Source of the DNA: a bacterium
GTDB taxonomy: Bacteria > Sysuimicrobiota > Sysuimicrobiia > Sysuimicrobiales > Thermofontiviventaceae
NCBI GenBank assembly: GCA_030550015.1
Contig: JAUQQG010000046.1
Coordinates: forward strand, 42,095 to 106,094
Reading direction: 5' to 3'
Length of the DNA stretch: 64,000 nucleotides
The notes under the pieces are model-generated. The model made no database searches, was not told where the DNA came from, and saw only the letters and a list, made by a program, of their open reading frames with translations. Positions 30,275 through 39,391 of the stretch are shown piece by piece. Within the stretch, counting starts at the first letter, position 1. Every line of letters starts with the position of its first letter. Both the position numbers and the translations under genes were made by a program.

Positions 30275-30446
30275 TCATCTGCCTAAGACACGGTTCTCTA
30301 CAATGGGAAGGGTGTTGGGAGAAGGCCCGCGTCTGTCGAAGTTATTTTTGGGAGGTAGCCCGGCCACAGCTTTTGACGCTGCTAGGGCTACTGAAACGAA
30401 GGGAGCAGGTTACAGCAATCCTCTTGATTTCCCCGGATTGAGGTGA

Positions 30447-30989
30447 GTGAAGGTCGTGACAGGGAAGGCAGGCCATGCGGATACGATCCGAGCCCTCCTG
30501 GATGAGGGGGATGATTACCTCCAGCAAGGGGAGCTGGAGAAGGCAATGGAGACTTTCCGAGAGGCTGTGGCGCGCGCCCCAGACTCTGCTGTGGCACATA
30601 GCAAGCTCGGAGTCGTGTATGCCCGCCAAGGTCGCTATGAAGAGGCCCTTGGGGAGCTTGAACGGGCGAAGCAATTGGATCCCCGAATTCCCAGCGTCCA
30701 TAGCAATATCGGCAACGTCCTCCTGGAGATGGGCAAGGTGGAGGAGGCGATCGCCTCCTACCAGCGGGCGATCGAGCTTGATCCGAATTACTGGATCGCT
30801 CATCAGAACCTCGGCATTGCCTACAAGCGCATAGGTCGCATAGACCTGGCGGTTTCGGAGTTTAAGAAGGCCACCCGGCTATCTCTCCGCCAACCCCATG
30901 GAGGTGAGGGACGGCGCCCCCTTGGGTGCCTTCCGGTGTTTCTCGTCCTTCTTGCCATGGGTCTTCTCCTCGCACTTCTGGCGACATAG
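30447..30989 (+). CDS. TPR-repeat protein with C-terminal membrane anchor
   Basis: About 180 aa. Three to four tetratricopeptide repeats cover residues 15-140: DEGDDYLQQGELEKAMETFR, HSKLGVVYARQGRYEEALGE, HSNIGNVLLEMGKVEEAIAS and HQNLGIAYKRIGRIDLAVSE, with the usual small and bulky residues spaced at 34. The end (LGCLPVFLVLLAMGLLLALL) is a single hydrophobic helix, so the protein is probably tail-anchored with the TPR domain in the cytoplasm. It starts at a GTG. The partner is unknown. The 172 bp before it show no supported gene. Confidence 0.75.
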   Translation: MKVVTGKAGHADTIRALLDEGDDYLQQGELEKAMETFREAVARAPDSAVAHSKLGVVYARQGRYEEALGELERAKQLDPRIPSVHSNIGNVLLEMGKVEEAIASYQRAIELDPNYWIAHQNLGIAYKRIGRIDLAVSEFKKATRLSLRQPHGGEGRRPLGCLPVFLVLLAMGLLLALLAT

Positions 30990-31030
30990 CGGCACAGAAA
31001 AGTGGAAATCGCCATGCGCGAGGGATTCCG

Positions 31031-31075
31031 TTGACGGAAGGGAACTCCTGGAATAAAATGGCCTCGCCAGGAGTT
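31031..31075 (+). promoter_or_regulatory. trxA promoter with overlapping inverted repeat
   Basis: TTGACG (31031-31036), 17 nt and TAAAAT (31054-31059) form a good promoter. A perfect 9-bp inverted repeat, AACTCCTGG (31043-31051) and CCAGGAGTT (31067-31075), flanks the -10 and likely start point, so it could be an operator or start the leader hairpin. The leader to trxA is about 120 nt. A second hairpin, CCCCCG/CGGGGG, lies near 31104-31129. Confidence 0.65.
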
Positions 31076-31189
31076 GAATGAATAGACCAGATTCTGAATT
31101 GCCGAGCCCCCGGAGACACAAACCGTCGGGGGAGAGAGTCCACGAATCATCTGGGGGAGAGATCGCATGGGGAGAGGAGGTTTTGAGGA

Positions 31190-31531
31190 ATGCCTGGAAA
31201 GCCGATTTCCGTGAGCGAAGAAAATTTCGATCGTGAGATCATTCACTCAGAGACCCCTGCGATCGTCGATTTTTGGGCTGCGTGGTGCGGCCCCTGTCGC
31301 CTCCTCGCACCTATTATCGAGGAGCTTGCCGCGGAGTATGAGGGGAAAATCAAGGTAGCAAAGGTAGATGTCGACGAGAACATGGGTCTCGCCCAGCGCT
31401 ACGGGATTATGAGCATCCCCACAGTCGGCGTTTTCCGGGGCGGAGAGATGGTGGCCCGGATTGTGGGGTACATGCCCAAGGCCGAGCTCAAGCGCCGGAT
31501 TGAGAAAGCCCTCAATACCGACGCCTCTTAA
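31190..31531 (+). CDS. trxA: Thioredoxin
   Basis: A 113-aa cytosolic disulfide reductant. The active site is AAWCGPCRLL with Cys33 and Cys36, and the cis-proline loop is SIPTVGVFRGGE near residues 76-87. Length and the DVDENMGLAQRYGIMSIPT block are typical of Trx1. AGGAGG precedes the ATG. It faces trxB tail to tail with about 150 bp between, so reductant and reductase are neighbours but separately transcribed. Confidence 0.95.
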   Translation: MPGKPISVSEENFDREIIHSETPAIVDFWAAWCGPCRLLAPIIEELAAEYEGKIKVAKVDVDENMGLAQRYGIMSIPTVGVFRGGEMVARIVGYMPKAELKRRIEKALNTDAS

Positions 31532-31539
31532 CCACCCTT

Positions 31540-31562
31540 GGCAAACATCGAAAGCCTTTGCC
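31540..31562. terminator. Short hairpin between trxA and trxB
   Basis: GGCAAA (31540-31545) pairs with TTTGCC (31557-31562) around an 11-nt loop, nine bases after the trxA stop. It resembles the inner arms of the GGCAAA/TTTGCC repeat family at 613, 24079 and 60565 but without their outer arms. It may be a degenerate copy or a simple convergent terminator. Confidence 0.4.
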
Positions 31563-31685
31563 GCCTCCCTCCCTTACAGGATGGGAGTTGGGTCTCCAGT
31601 AAACATCGTATAGAACCCGCTGGGAGCGCTGAAGCACCCCCGGGAATCAAGGGCGAAGCCCACACCAAGCCGCCAAAAACCTTCA

Positions 31686-32618
31686 TTATCCCTGTGTCTT
31701 CAACCACCGCTCGCAGTCGATGGCTGCCATGCATCCAAACCCTGCAGCTGTCACAGCCTGTCGGTACACGTGGTCGTGGACATCCCCAGCCGCGAATACA
31801 CCTGGAACACTGGTCATCGTGCGTTCCCGCAGGACAATGTATCCCTTCTCATCGAGTTCCAGCTGGCCACGGAAGATCTGCGTGTTGGGAACATGCCCAA
31901 TGGCGATGAAGACACCGTCGGTTGGATAGGTCGTTACCGTTCCATCTACCACGTTGCGGATTCGAACCGCCTGCACCCTTTTGGCCTCTGGATCAAGGAT
32001 CTCTTCGACCACGCTGTTCCAGATGAAGGAGATCTTTGGATGAGCCATTGCACGGTCCTGGAGAATTTTGGAAGCTCTCAGTTGGTCCCTTCTATGGATC
32101 ACCGTGACCGAGCTCGCGAGCTCTGCGAGGAAGAGAGCTTCCTCCATGGCAGAATCCCCTCCCCCTACCACGACGACGCGCTTGTTCTTGAAGAAGAACC
32201 CGTCACAGGTCGCACACGTGGAGACGCCATGACCCAGCAAGGCCTGCTCGGAGGGTAACCCGAGCATCTTTGCAGATGCCCCTGTTGCAATGATCAACGC
32301 ATCCGCCTCGTACCTTTCCCCACTCTGGACGGTCACGGTGAAAGGGCGCCGGGTAAGGTCTACAGAGACCGCATCCTCGGTGACGAACTCGGCCCCCACG
32401 CGTTCTGCCTGTTGCCGCATCGCGCTCATGAGGTCAGGGCCCATGATCCCCTCCGGGAAACCCGGGAAGTTTTCTACCATGGTTGTGAGCATCAATTGCC
32501 CCCCTGGGGCAGAACCCTCAATGACGAGAGGGTGAAGCCCTGCCCTAGCAGTATAGATGGCCGCGGTCAAGCCGGCTGGGCCCGAACCGAGGATGATCAC
32601 ACGTTTCCTGTCCCCCAT
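31686..32618 (-). CDS. trxB: Thioredoxin reductase
   Basis: An FAD enzyme that reduces thioredoxin with NADPH. FAD-binding GSGPAGLTAAIYTARAG starts near residue 11. The redox centre CATCDGFFF lies near 134-142. The NAD(P)-binding GGGDSAMEEALFLAELA and HRRDQLRAS come next, where the HRRxxxR pattern fits NADPH. The C-terminal FAAGDVHDHVYRQAVTAAGF is the second FAD motif. I start at the ATG at 32618, with GGAGGTGA 5-7 nt upstream; a GTG at 32627 lies on that site. 310 aa. Confidence 0.95.
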   Translation of the reverse strand: MGDRKRVIILGSGPAGLTAAIYTARAGLHPLVIEGSAPGGQLMLTTMVENFPGFPEGIMGPDLMSAMRQQAERVGAEFVTEDAVSVDLTRRPFTVTVQSGERYEADALIIATGASAKMLGLPSEQALLGHGVSTCATCDGFFFKNKRVVVVGGGDSAMEEALFLAELASSVTVIHRRDQLRASKILQDRAMAHPKISFIWNSVVEEILDPEAKRVQAVRIRNVVDGTVTTYPTDGVFIAIGHVPNTQIFRGQLELDEKGYIVLRERTMTSVPGVFAAGDVHDHVYRQAVTAAGFGCMAAIDCERWLKTQG

Positions 32619-32690
32619 CCCTTTCACCTCCCCGATGGGTCACGCATCAGTAGTTTCAACGAAAGAGCCCCCTTCCCCTATTCCCTCTAT

Positions 32691-32767
32691 GCTGTCAAGG
32701 TGAGGTCTAGGTTTTTATAAATGAAATTTGCAAGATACTTGACAGCATTTTTGGCAGCATATACAAT
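32691..32767 (+). promoter_or_regulatory. Heat-shock operon promoter with HspR-type inverted repeat
   Basis: TTGACA (32739-32744), 17 nt and TACAAT (32762-32767) drive hspR-dnaK. A perfect 9-bp inverted repeat, GCTGTCAAG (32691-32699) and CTTGACAGC (32738-32746), has its right arm on the -35 box. The CTTGA core recalls the HAIR operator (CTTGAGT-N7-ACTCAAG) of Actinobacteria, but the spacing is 38 nt, so two half-sites may be bound separately. Confidence 0.7.
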
Positions 32768-32805
32768 ACAAAAAGCGGCAGGGGGTAAGAAGGAGGGTGG
32801 GGTTT

Positions 32806-33147
32806 GTGAAGGAGCGAACACTGGAAACACCTGTCTATGTCATCAGTGTAGCTGCGAGCCTGACGGGGTTACACCCCCGAACCCTACGGATTTATGAAGC
32901 GAAGGGCCTGATCAGCCCGGCACGAACGGCGAAGAACATCCGGCTCTATTCTGAGCGCGATATCCAGCGGGTTCGCATGATCCGCTACCTCACCCAGGAG
33001 AAGGGGCTGAACCTGGCGGGAGTGAAGTTGCTCCTGGAGATCCAGGAGCGTGCAGGGGATCAAGCCTTCGCTTGGATCTTAGGGGAGGAGCGGGCTCCCG
33101 CTGGACAGGGGGAGCGCCCCGCTGGGAAAGACGAAGGAACATTCTAG
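32806..33147 (+). CDS. hspR: HspR-like MerR-family heat-shock repressor
   Basis: A 113-aa DNA-binding protein. The MerR-type winged helix reads PVYVISVAASLTGLHPRTLR then IYEAKGLISPARTAKNIRLY and SERDIQRVRMIRYLTQEKGL. The set ISVAA-LTGLHP-TLR-YE and TQEKGLNLAGVK is specific to HspR rather than metal-sensing MerR proteins. HspR represses chaperone genes and uses DnaK as co-repressor in Streptomyces. It is the first gene of the dnaK operon, so autoregulation is likely. I start at the GTG at 32806 (AGGAGG 9 nt upstream) rather than the GTG at 32797. Confidence 0.9.
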   Translation: MKERTLETPVYVISVAASLTGLHPRTLRIYEAKGLISPARTAKNIRLYSERDIQRVRMIRYLTQEKGLNLAGVKLLLEIQERAGDQAFAWILGEERAPAGQGERPAGKDEGTF

Positions 33148-33172
33148 GTACTGACCCAGGAGGGATCTTGAG

Positions 33173-35065
33173 ATGGCGAAGAGGGTCGTAGGGATCGATC
33201 TCGGCACAACCAACTCGGTTATCGCCACCATTATCGGGGGTGAGCCTACAGTCATCCCCAACGCGGAGGGAAGCCGTTTGACCCCCTCTGTGGTGGCGTA
33301 CACCAAGACCGGGGAACGCCTCGTTGGCCAGATGGCAAAACGACAGGCCGTGTTGAACTCAGAGAACACCGTGTACTCCATCAAGCGGTTCATGGGTCGG
33401 CGGTTCTCTGAAGTAGAGACGGAGCGACGGATGGTCCCGTACAAGGTGGAGGAGGGCCCGAACGGGATGGCCGTCGTGTACCTCCCCGCAGCGAACCGGC
33501 GGTTCACCCCAGAGGAGATCTCGGCGATGATCCTCCAGAAGCTCAAGGCCGATGCCGAGGCTTACCTCGGGGAGAAGATCGAAGCAGCGGTGATCACTGT
33601 CCCAGCATACTTCAATGACGCCCAGCGAACCGCCACCAAACACGCTGGGGAGATCGCCGGATTTGAGGTCCTGCGCATCATCAACGAGCCGACCGCTGCC
33701 TGCTTGGCCTACGGTCTGGATAAGAAAGGTGCCGAAACGGTGCTCGTCTTCGACCTGGGAGGGGGCACCTTCGACGTCTCCATTCTGGAGATCGGCGAGG
33801 GAGTGTTTGAGGTGAAAGCCACCTCCGGGGACACCCACCTCGGTGGGGATGACTGGGACGAGCGCATTGTCAACTGGCTTGCGGATGAGTTTAAGAAAGA
33901 GCACGGGATCGATCTCCGCCAGGACCGGCAGGCTCTCCAGCGCCTCCGCGAGGCTGCCGAGCGTGCCAAGATTGAGCTTTCTACCCTGAGCCAAACAACT
34001 ATCAACTTACCCTTCATCACGGCCGATGCGACAGGCCCCAAGCACCTGGATATGGTGCTCACGCGGGCGAAGTTCGAACAGCTTACGGCCGACCTGGTGG
34101 AGCGATTGATCGGGCCCTTTAAGCAAGCCCTAGCAGATGCACGGATGACGGAGAAGGACATTGACGAGGTGATCCTCGTCGGGGGCGCGACGCGGATGCC
34201 CATGGTCCAGGAGCTCGTCCGAAGGCTCACGGGGAAGGAACCCAACAAGGAAGTCCACCCCGATGAGGTCGTCGCCGTCGGCGCTGCTATCCAGGCAGGT
34301 GTCCTTGCTGGAGAGGTTCGCGAGGTTGTTCTCCTGGATGTAACCCCGCTGAGCCTGGGTGTAGAGACCTTAGGCGGGGTCATGACCGTGCTCATCCCCA
34401 GGAACACCACCATCCCCACGCGCAAGAGTGAAATCTTCACCACCGCGGAGGATAACCAGACGAGCGTGGAGATCCACGTCCTGCAGGGAGAACGGCCGAT
34501 GGCCAGGGACAACCGGACCCTCGGGCGCTTTATCCTTGACGGGATCCCCCCCGCTCCACGTGGCGTGCCCAAGATTGAGGTGACCTTTGATATCGATGTG
34601 AACGGGATCTTGAGCGTCTCGGCCAGGGACCTCGCTACCAATAAGGAGCAGTCCATCAAGATCACTGGTACCTCCACCTTGAGTAAGGAAGAGGTGGAGA
34701 GGATGATCAAGGAGGCCGAGCGGTTTGCCGAGGAGGACCGCCGCAAGAGGGAGGAGGCTGAGGCAAGGAACCGCGCGGACAGCCTTGCCTACCAGGTCGA
34801 GCGGATGCTTCGGGAGGTAGGCGATCGCATCCCCTCCGACGAACGGGCCAGGGTGGAGACCGTTCTCCAGAACCTCCGCAACGCCCTCAAGGGAGGGAGC
34901 ATCGAAGAGGTCAAGCGGCTCACCGAGGAACTTCAGCAGGCCTCCCACCGCCTTGCAGAGGAGATGTACAAGAAAGCTGCGACTGGCACAGGGAGCGGTG
35001 GTCAGCAGAAGGGAGGAGGCGGGGACGGGGAAGTGATCGATGCCGAGTACAAGCCAAGCAGTTGA
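33173..35065 (+). CDS. dnaK: Chaperone DnaK (Hsp70)
   Basis: ATP-driven Hsp70. Nucleotide-binding domain motifs: [16 protein letters not shown] near residues 4-19, [36 protein letters not shown] and [17 protein letters not shown]. The linker and substrate domain follow [20 protein letters not shown]. The end has the Gly-rich stretch and EVIDAEYK typical of bacterial DnaK. 630 aa. AGGAGG precedes the ATG. Co-transcribed with grpE, dnaJ and clpB. Confidence 0.97.
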   Translation: MAKRVVGIDLGTTNSVIATIIGGEPTVIPNAEGSRLTPSVVAYTKTGERLVGQMAKRQAVLNSENTVYSIKRFMGRRFSEVETERRMVPYKVEEGPNGMAVVYLPAANRRFTPEEISAMILQKLKADAEAYLGEKIEAAVITVPAYFNDAQRTATKHAGEIAGFEVLRIINEPTAACLAYGLDKKGAETVLVFDLGGGTFDVSILEIGEGVFEVKATSGDTHLGGDDWDERIVNWLADEFKKEHGIDLRQDRQALQRLREAAERAKIELSTLSQTTINLPFITADATGPKHLDMVLTRAKFEQLTADLVERLIGPFKQALADARMTEKDIDEVILVGGATRMPMVQELVRRLTGKEPNKEVHPDEVVAVGAAIQAGVLAGEVREVVLLDVTPLSLGVETLGGVMTVLIPRNTTIPTRKSEIFTTAEDNQTSVEIHVLQGERPMARDNRTLGRFILDGIPPAPRGVPKIEVTFDIDVNGILSVSARDLATNKEQSIKITGTSTLSKEEVERMIKEAERFAEEDRRKREEAEARNRADSLAYQVERMLREVGDRIPSDERARVETVLQNLRNALKGGSIEEVKRLTEELQQASHRLAEEMYKKAATGTGSGGQQKGGGGDGEVIDAEYKPSS

Positions 35066-35075
35066 GGTGGTGACG

Positions 35076-35693
35076 ATGGCCTGTTCTGAAGAACGCCATC
35101 TTCCGTCCCCCGACCTCGAAGGGTCCCCGGAGTTCCAGGAGGGTCCACAGGCCTCCCAGATAGAACCCGGCCAAGAAGGAGAACCCTCCTCGGAACCTCT
35201 GTCTTCTGAGTCTCTCGAAGCGACCATCGAGGCTCTTCGTGCGGACCTTGAGCGATACAAGGAGGAAGCGGAGCGCAACTGGATCCAGTTTCTCCACGCG
35301 GCGAGCGACCTAGAGAACTACAAACGCGAGGCGCAGCGGCGCCTCCAGGAAGCTGTGGAGCGTACCAAGCGTTCTCTCCTCCTGGTTATCCTAGAGGTCG
35401 TGGATACCCTCGAGCGCGCCCTCAGATATTCTGATACCCCCGGTAATGCGGAGTCCATTCTCGAGGGGATCCGGTTGGCCCACCGCCAGATCCTGGAGAC
35501 GCTCGCGAACCTAGGCGTGCGCCCCGTTGAGACCGTTGGGCAGCCCTTTGACCCAAGGACCTGTGAGGCCGTGGAGGCGGTTCCTGCCGAGTCTTCTGGA
35601 AACGCCTCGGGTACTGTGGTAGAGGAGATCCAGCGAGGCTACACCATCAACGGCGAGGTCTTGAGGCCGGCGCGGGTGAAGGTAGCACGGTAG
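35076..35693 (+). CDS. grpE: GrpE nucleotide exchange factor
   Basis: Exchanges ADP on DnaK. About 205 aa. An acidic disordered N-terminus (residues 1-50) precedes a long coiled coil (EATIEALRADLERYKEEAER) and the conserved FLHAASDLENYKREAQRRLQ, then a beta domain with AVPAESSGNASGTVVEEIQR and GYTINGEVLRPARVKVA. These are GrpE signatures. I start at the ATG at 35076, with GAGGTGGTGA upstream; the frame is open further into dnaK. Confidence 0.94.
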   Translation: MACSEERHLPSPDLEGSPEFQEGPQASQIEPGQEGEPSSEPLSSESLEATIEALRADLERYKEEAERNWIQFLHAASDLENYKREAQRRLQEAVERTKRSLLLVILEVVDTLERALRYSDTPGNAESILEGIRLAHRQILETLANLGVRPVETVGQPFDPRTCEAVEAVPAESSGNASGTVVEEIQRGYTINGEVLRPARVKVAR

Positions 35694-35729
35694 CCAAATC
35701 CTGGGTGAGCACCAAGTGAGGAGATCCCG

Positions 35730-36659
35730 ATGCCGGAGTTTAAGGACTACTACAAAATTCTCGGCGTAGACAGGAATGCCGATCAAAAGACCATCAGCCA
35801 GGCATATCGACGTCTTGCGCGTCAGTATCACCCGGACGTCAACCCGGGAAACAAGGCCGCGGAGGAGAAGTTCAAGGAGATCAACGAGGCCTACCAGGTT
35901 CTCAGCGACCCAGAGAAGCGAGCACGGTACGACCAGATGTACGATTATTACACCCGCGGTGGGGTGGATTGGCAAGAGGTTTTCCGCCGCGGAAGGACGT
36001 ACCGAACACCCACAGGGGAGTGGACAATTTTCGGCGATCTCGGGGACCTGTTCGGGGACCCGTTTGCAGGGTTCAGTGACTTCTTCCGGGAGTTTTTTGG
36101 GGACCTCGGGGAGCGGGTCAGGACACGAACGGGATGGGGAGAGCCGCTGGAGACAGAGGTGGAGATTTCCCTTGAGGAGGCATTCCGGGGCACACGACGT
36201 CGCCTCGAGGTCCGAGCGGACAGCGGTTTATACCCCGTGGAGGTCTCTATCCCTGCAGGAATCAACGATGGAGACCGCGTGCGCATCTCCGTCCCACGAC
36301 TCGGGGAACTCTTCGCAAAAGTGAGAATCAGGCCTCATCCCCTGTTTGAGCGCAGGGGGGACGATCTCTATATCGAAGTCCCGGTAACCTTGGCGGAGGC
36401 GGTCCTTGGCGCGGAGATCGAAGTGCCTACCCTCGATGGGAAGGTGAGGATGCGGGTCCCTCCCGAGACCCAGAACGGCCAGATCTTCCGATTAAAGGGA
36501 CTGGGGATGCCAAGGAAAGATGGGGGGAGGGGAGATGAGCTCGTGAGGATCAAAGTCGTCCTTCCCACGAAGCTCTCCCCGGAGGAGCGAAAGACGCTTG
36601 CCGAGGCCCTTCGCCGGGTCAAGCAAGAGAATCCACGCGCCTCCCTGGGGTGCCGCTAA
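35730..36659 (+). CDS. dnaJ: DnaJ-family co-chaperone without zinc finger (type II, CbpA-like)
   Basis: J domain at residues 5-70 with HPD in YHPDVNPGN, FKEINEAYQVLSDPEKRARY. A Gly/Phe-rich linker follows (GDLGDLFGDPFAGFSDFFRE). There is no CxxCxGxG zinc region. Two beta-barrel substrate domains follow (TEVEISLEEAFRGTRRRLEV; EVPVTLAEAVLGAEIEVPTL). The order matches type II Hsp40/CbpA rather than classical DnaJ. 309 aa. Placed after grpE in the dnaK operon, so it is likely the main DnaK partner. The symbol is given by position. Confidence 0.9.
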   Translation: MPEFKDYYKILGVDRNADQKTISQAYRRLARQYHPDVNPGNKAAEEKFKEINEAYQVLSDPEKRARYDQMYDYYTRGGVDWQEVFRRGRTYRTPTGEWTIFGDLGDLFGDPFAGFSDFFREFFGDLGERVRTRTGWGEPLETEVEISLEEAFRGTRRRLEVRADSGLYPVEVSIPAGINDGDRVRISVPRLGELFAKVRIRPHPLFERRGDDLYIEVPVTLAEAVLGAEIEVPTLDGKVRMRVPPETQNGQIFRLKGLGMPRKDGGRGDELVRIKVVLPTKLSPEERKTLAEALRRVKQENPRASLGCR

Positions 36660-36703
36660 GTCCATCTGGAAACCTGGTGTGATCTGCAAAGGGTGAATGG
36701 AAG

Positions 36704-39349
36704 ATGGCAATGAGCTACGAACGGTTTACAGAGAAAGCGCAGGAAGCGATCCTATTGGCCCAGGAGCTCGCCTCCCGGTACAACCACAGCCAAGTGGATG
36801 TGGAACATCTTCTCCTGGCGCTCCTGGAACAAAGCGGGGGGATTGTCCCGGAGATCGTCCGGCACGCTGGTGTTGACCCGTCCCTCCTAGCACGCCGCCT
36901 CGAGGGCATCTTGGAGCGGCAACCAAAAGTTTATGGGGTGCCTGCCACGGGGCAGATCTACGTGACTCCGAGATTCCGCCGCCTCCTCCAAATTGCTAAG
37001 GAGGAGGCTGAGAGGTTGCGCGACGAGTACATCAGCACCGAGCACCTCCTTATTGCGGCAGCCCAGGATCGCGAGGGGCCCTCTAGCCGGATCTTGTTGG
37101 AGATGGGGCTAGATCGCGAACGCCTCTATGCCGCTATGGCAGAGGTGCGAGGGAGCCAGAGGGTCACGGACCCCTCTCCGGAGACGAAGTACCAGGCCCT
37201 CCAGAAGTACGGGCGAGACCTGACGGATCTGGCTCGCAAAGGGAAGCTTGACCCTGTGATCGGCCGGGACGAAGAGATCCGGAGGGTGATCCATGTCCTC
37301 TCCCGGAGGACGAAGAACAACCCCGTCCTCGTTGGGGACCCGGGAGTAGGGAAGACAGCCATCGTAGAGGGGCTTGCCCAGCGCATTGTGAACAACGACG
37401 TGCCGGAGGGGCTAAAGGGGAAACGCCTCATCCAGCTTGATCTCGGGGCCCTCCTGGCCGGGACGAAGTATCGGGGGGAGTTTGAGGAACGCCTCCGAGC
37501 CGTCCTCAAGGAGATCCAGGAGTCCCAGGGAGAGGTTATCCTGTTCATCGACGAGTTGCACACAGTGGTGGGAGCAGGCGCTGCAGAAGGAGGCTCCCTC
37601 GATGCGGCCAATATGCTCAAACCGATGCTGGCGCGGGGGGAGCTTCACTGCATCGGGGCGACAACCCTGGACGAATATCGCAAGTACATCGAGAAGGATG
37701 CAGCGCTGGAGCGGCGGTTCCAGCCGGTGTACGTGGATGAACCAAGTGTCGAGGAGACCATCAGCATTCTCCGAGGGCTGAAAGAACGCTATGAGGTCCA
37801 CCACGGTGTTCGCATCACGGATTCTGCCTGCATCGCTGCGGCAACGCTCTCGGACCGGTACATCACCGACAGGTTCCTTCCTGATAAGGCCATTGACCTC
37901 ATCGACGAAGCCGCAGCTAGGCTCCGGATGGAGATCGATAGCAAGCCCGCAGAGCTCGATGAGATCGACCGCCGGATCATGCAGCTGGAGATCGAACGGG
38001 AGGCCTTGAAGAAGGAGACCGACTCTGCATCCTTGGAGAGGCTGGAGAAACTAGAGGGGGAGCTGGTCGGGCTGAAGGCGGAGAGCGAAAGGTTGCGAGT
38101 CCAATGGGAACAAGAGAAGGAAGCAATCCTAGCCATCCGGAGGATCAAACAGGAGATCAACGAGACCCGACACAAGATCGAGGAAGCCGAGCGGAAAGCG
38201 GATCTGGAGACGGCTGCCCGCCTGCGGTACGGCGTTCTTAGGGATCTGGAGGCCAAGCTCAAGGAGCAGGAAGCTAGGTTAAAGGAAGTTCAGGGTGGAA
38301 CCCGGCTCCTGAAAGAGGAGGTGGACGCAGAGGACATCGCCGAGGTTGTAGCGAAGTGGACAGGGATTCCTGTGGCCAAGCTCCTGGAAGGGGAGATGCA
38401 GAAGCTCCTCTACCTTGAGGAGAGGATCCACAGGCGCCTTGTGGATCAGGAGGAGGCGGTCCAGGCGGTAAGCGATGCGATCCGGCGCGCCCGGGCTGGT
38501 TTGAAAGATCCCAAGCGACCCATTGGCTCATTCCTTTTCCTCGGTCCCACGGGAGTAGGGAAGACGGAGCTCGCCAGGACCCTGGCTGAGGTCATGTTCG
38601 ACTCCGAGGAGGCAATGGTACGCTTGGATATGTCCGAATTTATGGAAAAACACACGGTCAGCCGGCTCATTGGTGCGCCCCCAGGCTACATAGGCTACGA
38701 GGAGGGAGGGCAGCTCACCGAGGCGGTACGGCGAAGGCCTTACCGGGTGGTTCTCTTCGATGAGATCGAGAAGGCCCACCCAGAGGTGTTCAACCTCCTC
38801 CTCCAGATCCTGGAAGACGGGCGCCTTACCGACGGGCATGGGAGAGTGGTGGATTTCAAGAACACCATCCTCATCATGACGAGCAACCTGGGGAGCGCCT
38901 ACCTCCAGAACCTTGACCCCAAGGATGCAGCAGGTTTTGAGATGGCCAGGATCCAGGTCTTGGAAGAGGTCCGGGGGCACTTCCGGCCAGAGTTCCTCAA
39001 CCGTATCGACGAAATCATCGTCTTCCGGCCCCTCTCTGAGGAACATCTCAAACGGATCGTAGAGTTACACATTCAGAGCCTCTCCCAACGCCTTGCGGAG
39101 CGTTCCATCGTCCTTGAGATCACCGAGGAAGCCAAGGCATACCTAAGCAGGGAGGGGTATAACCCTGATTTTGGCGCGCGGCCGTTGCGGCGTCTGATCC
39201 AGCGGAGCCTGGAGAATCGGCTCTCCCGGATGCTCCTCGCAGGGGAGCTCCGAGAAGGGGATACGGTGGTGGTGGATTATCAGGCAGGGGACCTTCGTTT
39301 TACCCGGAAGAGTCCTTCTGCGGCCGCCGCACGTGAATCCATCCATTGA
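36704..39349 (+). CDS. clpB: ClpB disaggregase
   Basis: An Hsp100 ring ATPase that rescues aggregates with DnaK. N-domain repeats cover residues 1-150. The first AAA module has Walker [19 protein letters not shown] near 206-223 and Walker [16 protein letters not shown]. The long coiled-coil middle domain spans about 400-525, the mark of ClpB over ClpA/ClpC. The second AAA module has [19 protein letters not shown] and [16 protein letters not shown]. 881 aa, a little longer than E. coli ClpB. Two starts, ATG 36704 and 36710, are possible. Last gene of the heat-shock operon. Confidence 0.96.
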   Translation: MAMSYERFTEKAQEAILLAQELASRYNHSQVDVEHLLLALLEQSGGIVPEIVRHAGVDPSLLARRLEGILERQPKVYGVPATGQIYVTPRFRRLLQIAKEEAERLRDEYISTEHLLIAAAQDREGPSSRILLEMGLDRERLYAAMAEVRGSQRVTDPSPETKYQALQKYGRDLTDLARKGKLDPVIGRDEEIRRVIHVLSRRTKNNPVLVGDPGVGKTAIVEGLAQRIVNNDVPEGLKGKRLIQLDLGALLAGTKYRGEFEERLRAVLKEIQESQGEVILFIDELHTVVGAGAAEGGSLDAANMLKPMLARGELHCIGATTLDEYRKYIEKDAALERRFQPVYVDEPSVEETISILRGLKERYEVHHGVRITDSACIAAATLSDRYITDRFLPDKAIDLIDEAAARLRMEIDSKPAELDEIDRRIMQLEIEREALKKETDSASLERLEKLEGELVGLKAESERLRVQWEQEKEAILAIRRIKQEINETRHKIEEAERKADLETAARLRYGVLRDLEAKLKEQEARLKEVQGGTRLLKEEVDAEDIAEVVAKWTGIPVAKLLEGEMQKLLYLEERIHRRLVDQEEAVQAVSDAIRRARAGLKDPKRPIGSFLFLGPTGVGKTELARTLAEVMFDSEEAMVRLDMSEFMEKHTVSRLIGAPPGYIGYEEGGQLTEAVRRRPYRVVLFDEIEKAHPEVFNLLLQILEDGRLTDGHGRVVDFKNTILIMTSNLGSAYLQNLDPKDAAGFEMARIQVLEEVRGHFRPEFLNRIDEIIVFRPLSEEHLKRIVELHIQSLSQRLAERSIVLEITEEAKAYLSREGYNPDFGARPLRRLIQRSLENRLSRMLLAGELREGDTVVVDYQAGDLRFTRKSPSAAAARESIH

Positions 39350-39391
39350 GCTTTCGAGGCTATCCCCTGGGGGCTCTTTCATCAAAGGTTT

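Noticed and set aside
30256..30441. 61-codon open frame between the RNase H-like and TPR genes
   Set aside because: No ribosome site and overlap with the end of the previous gene. It keeps a plausible amino acid mix, but nothing else supports it.
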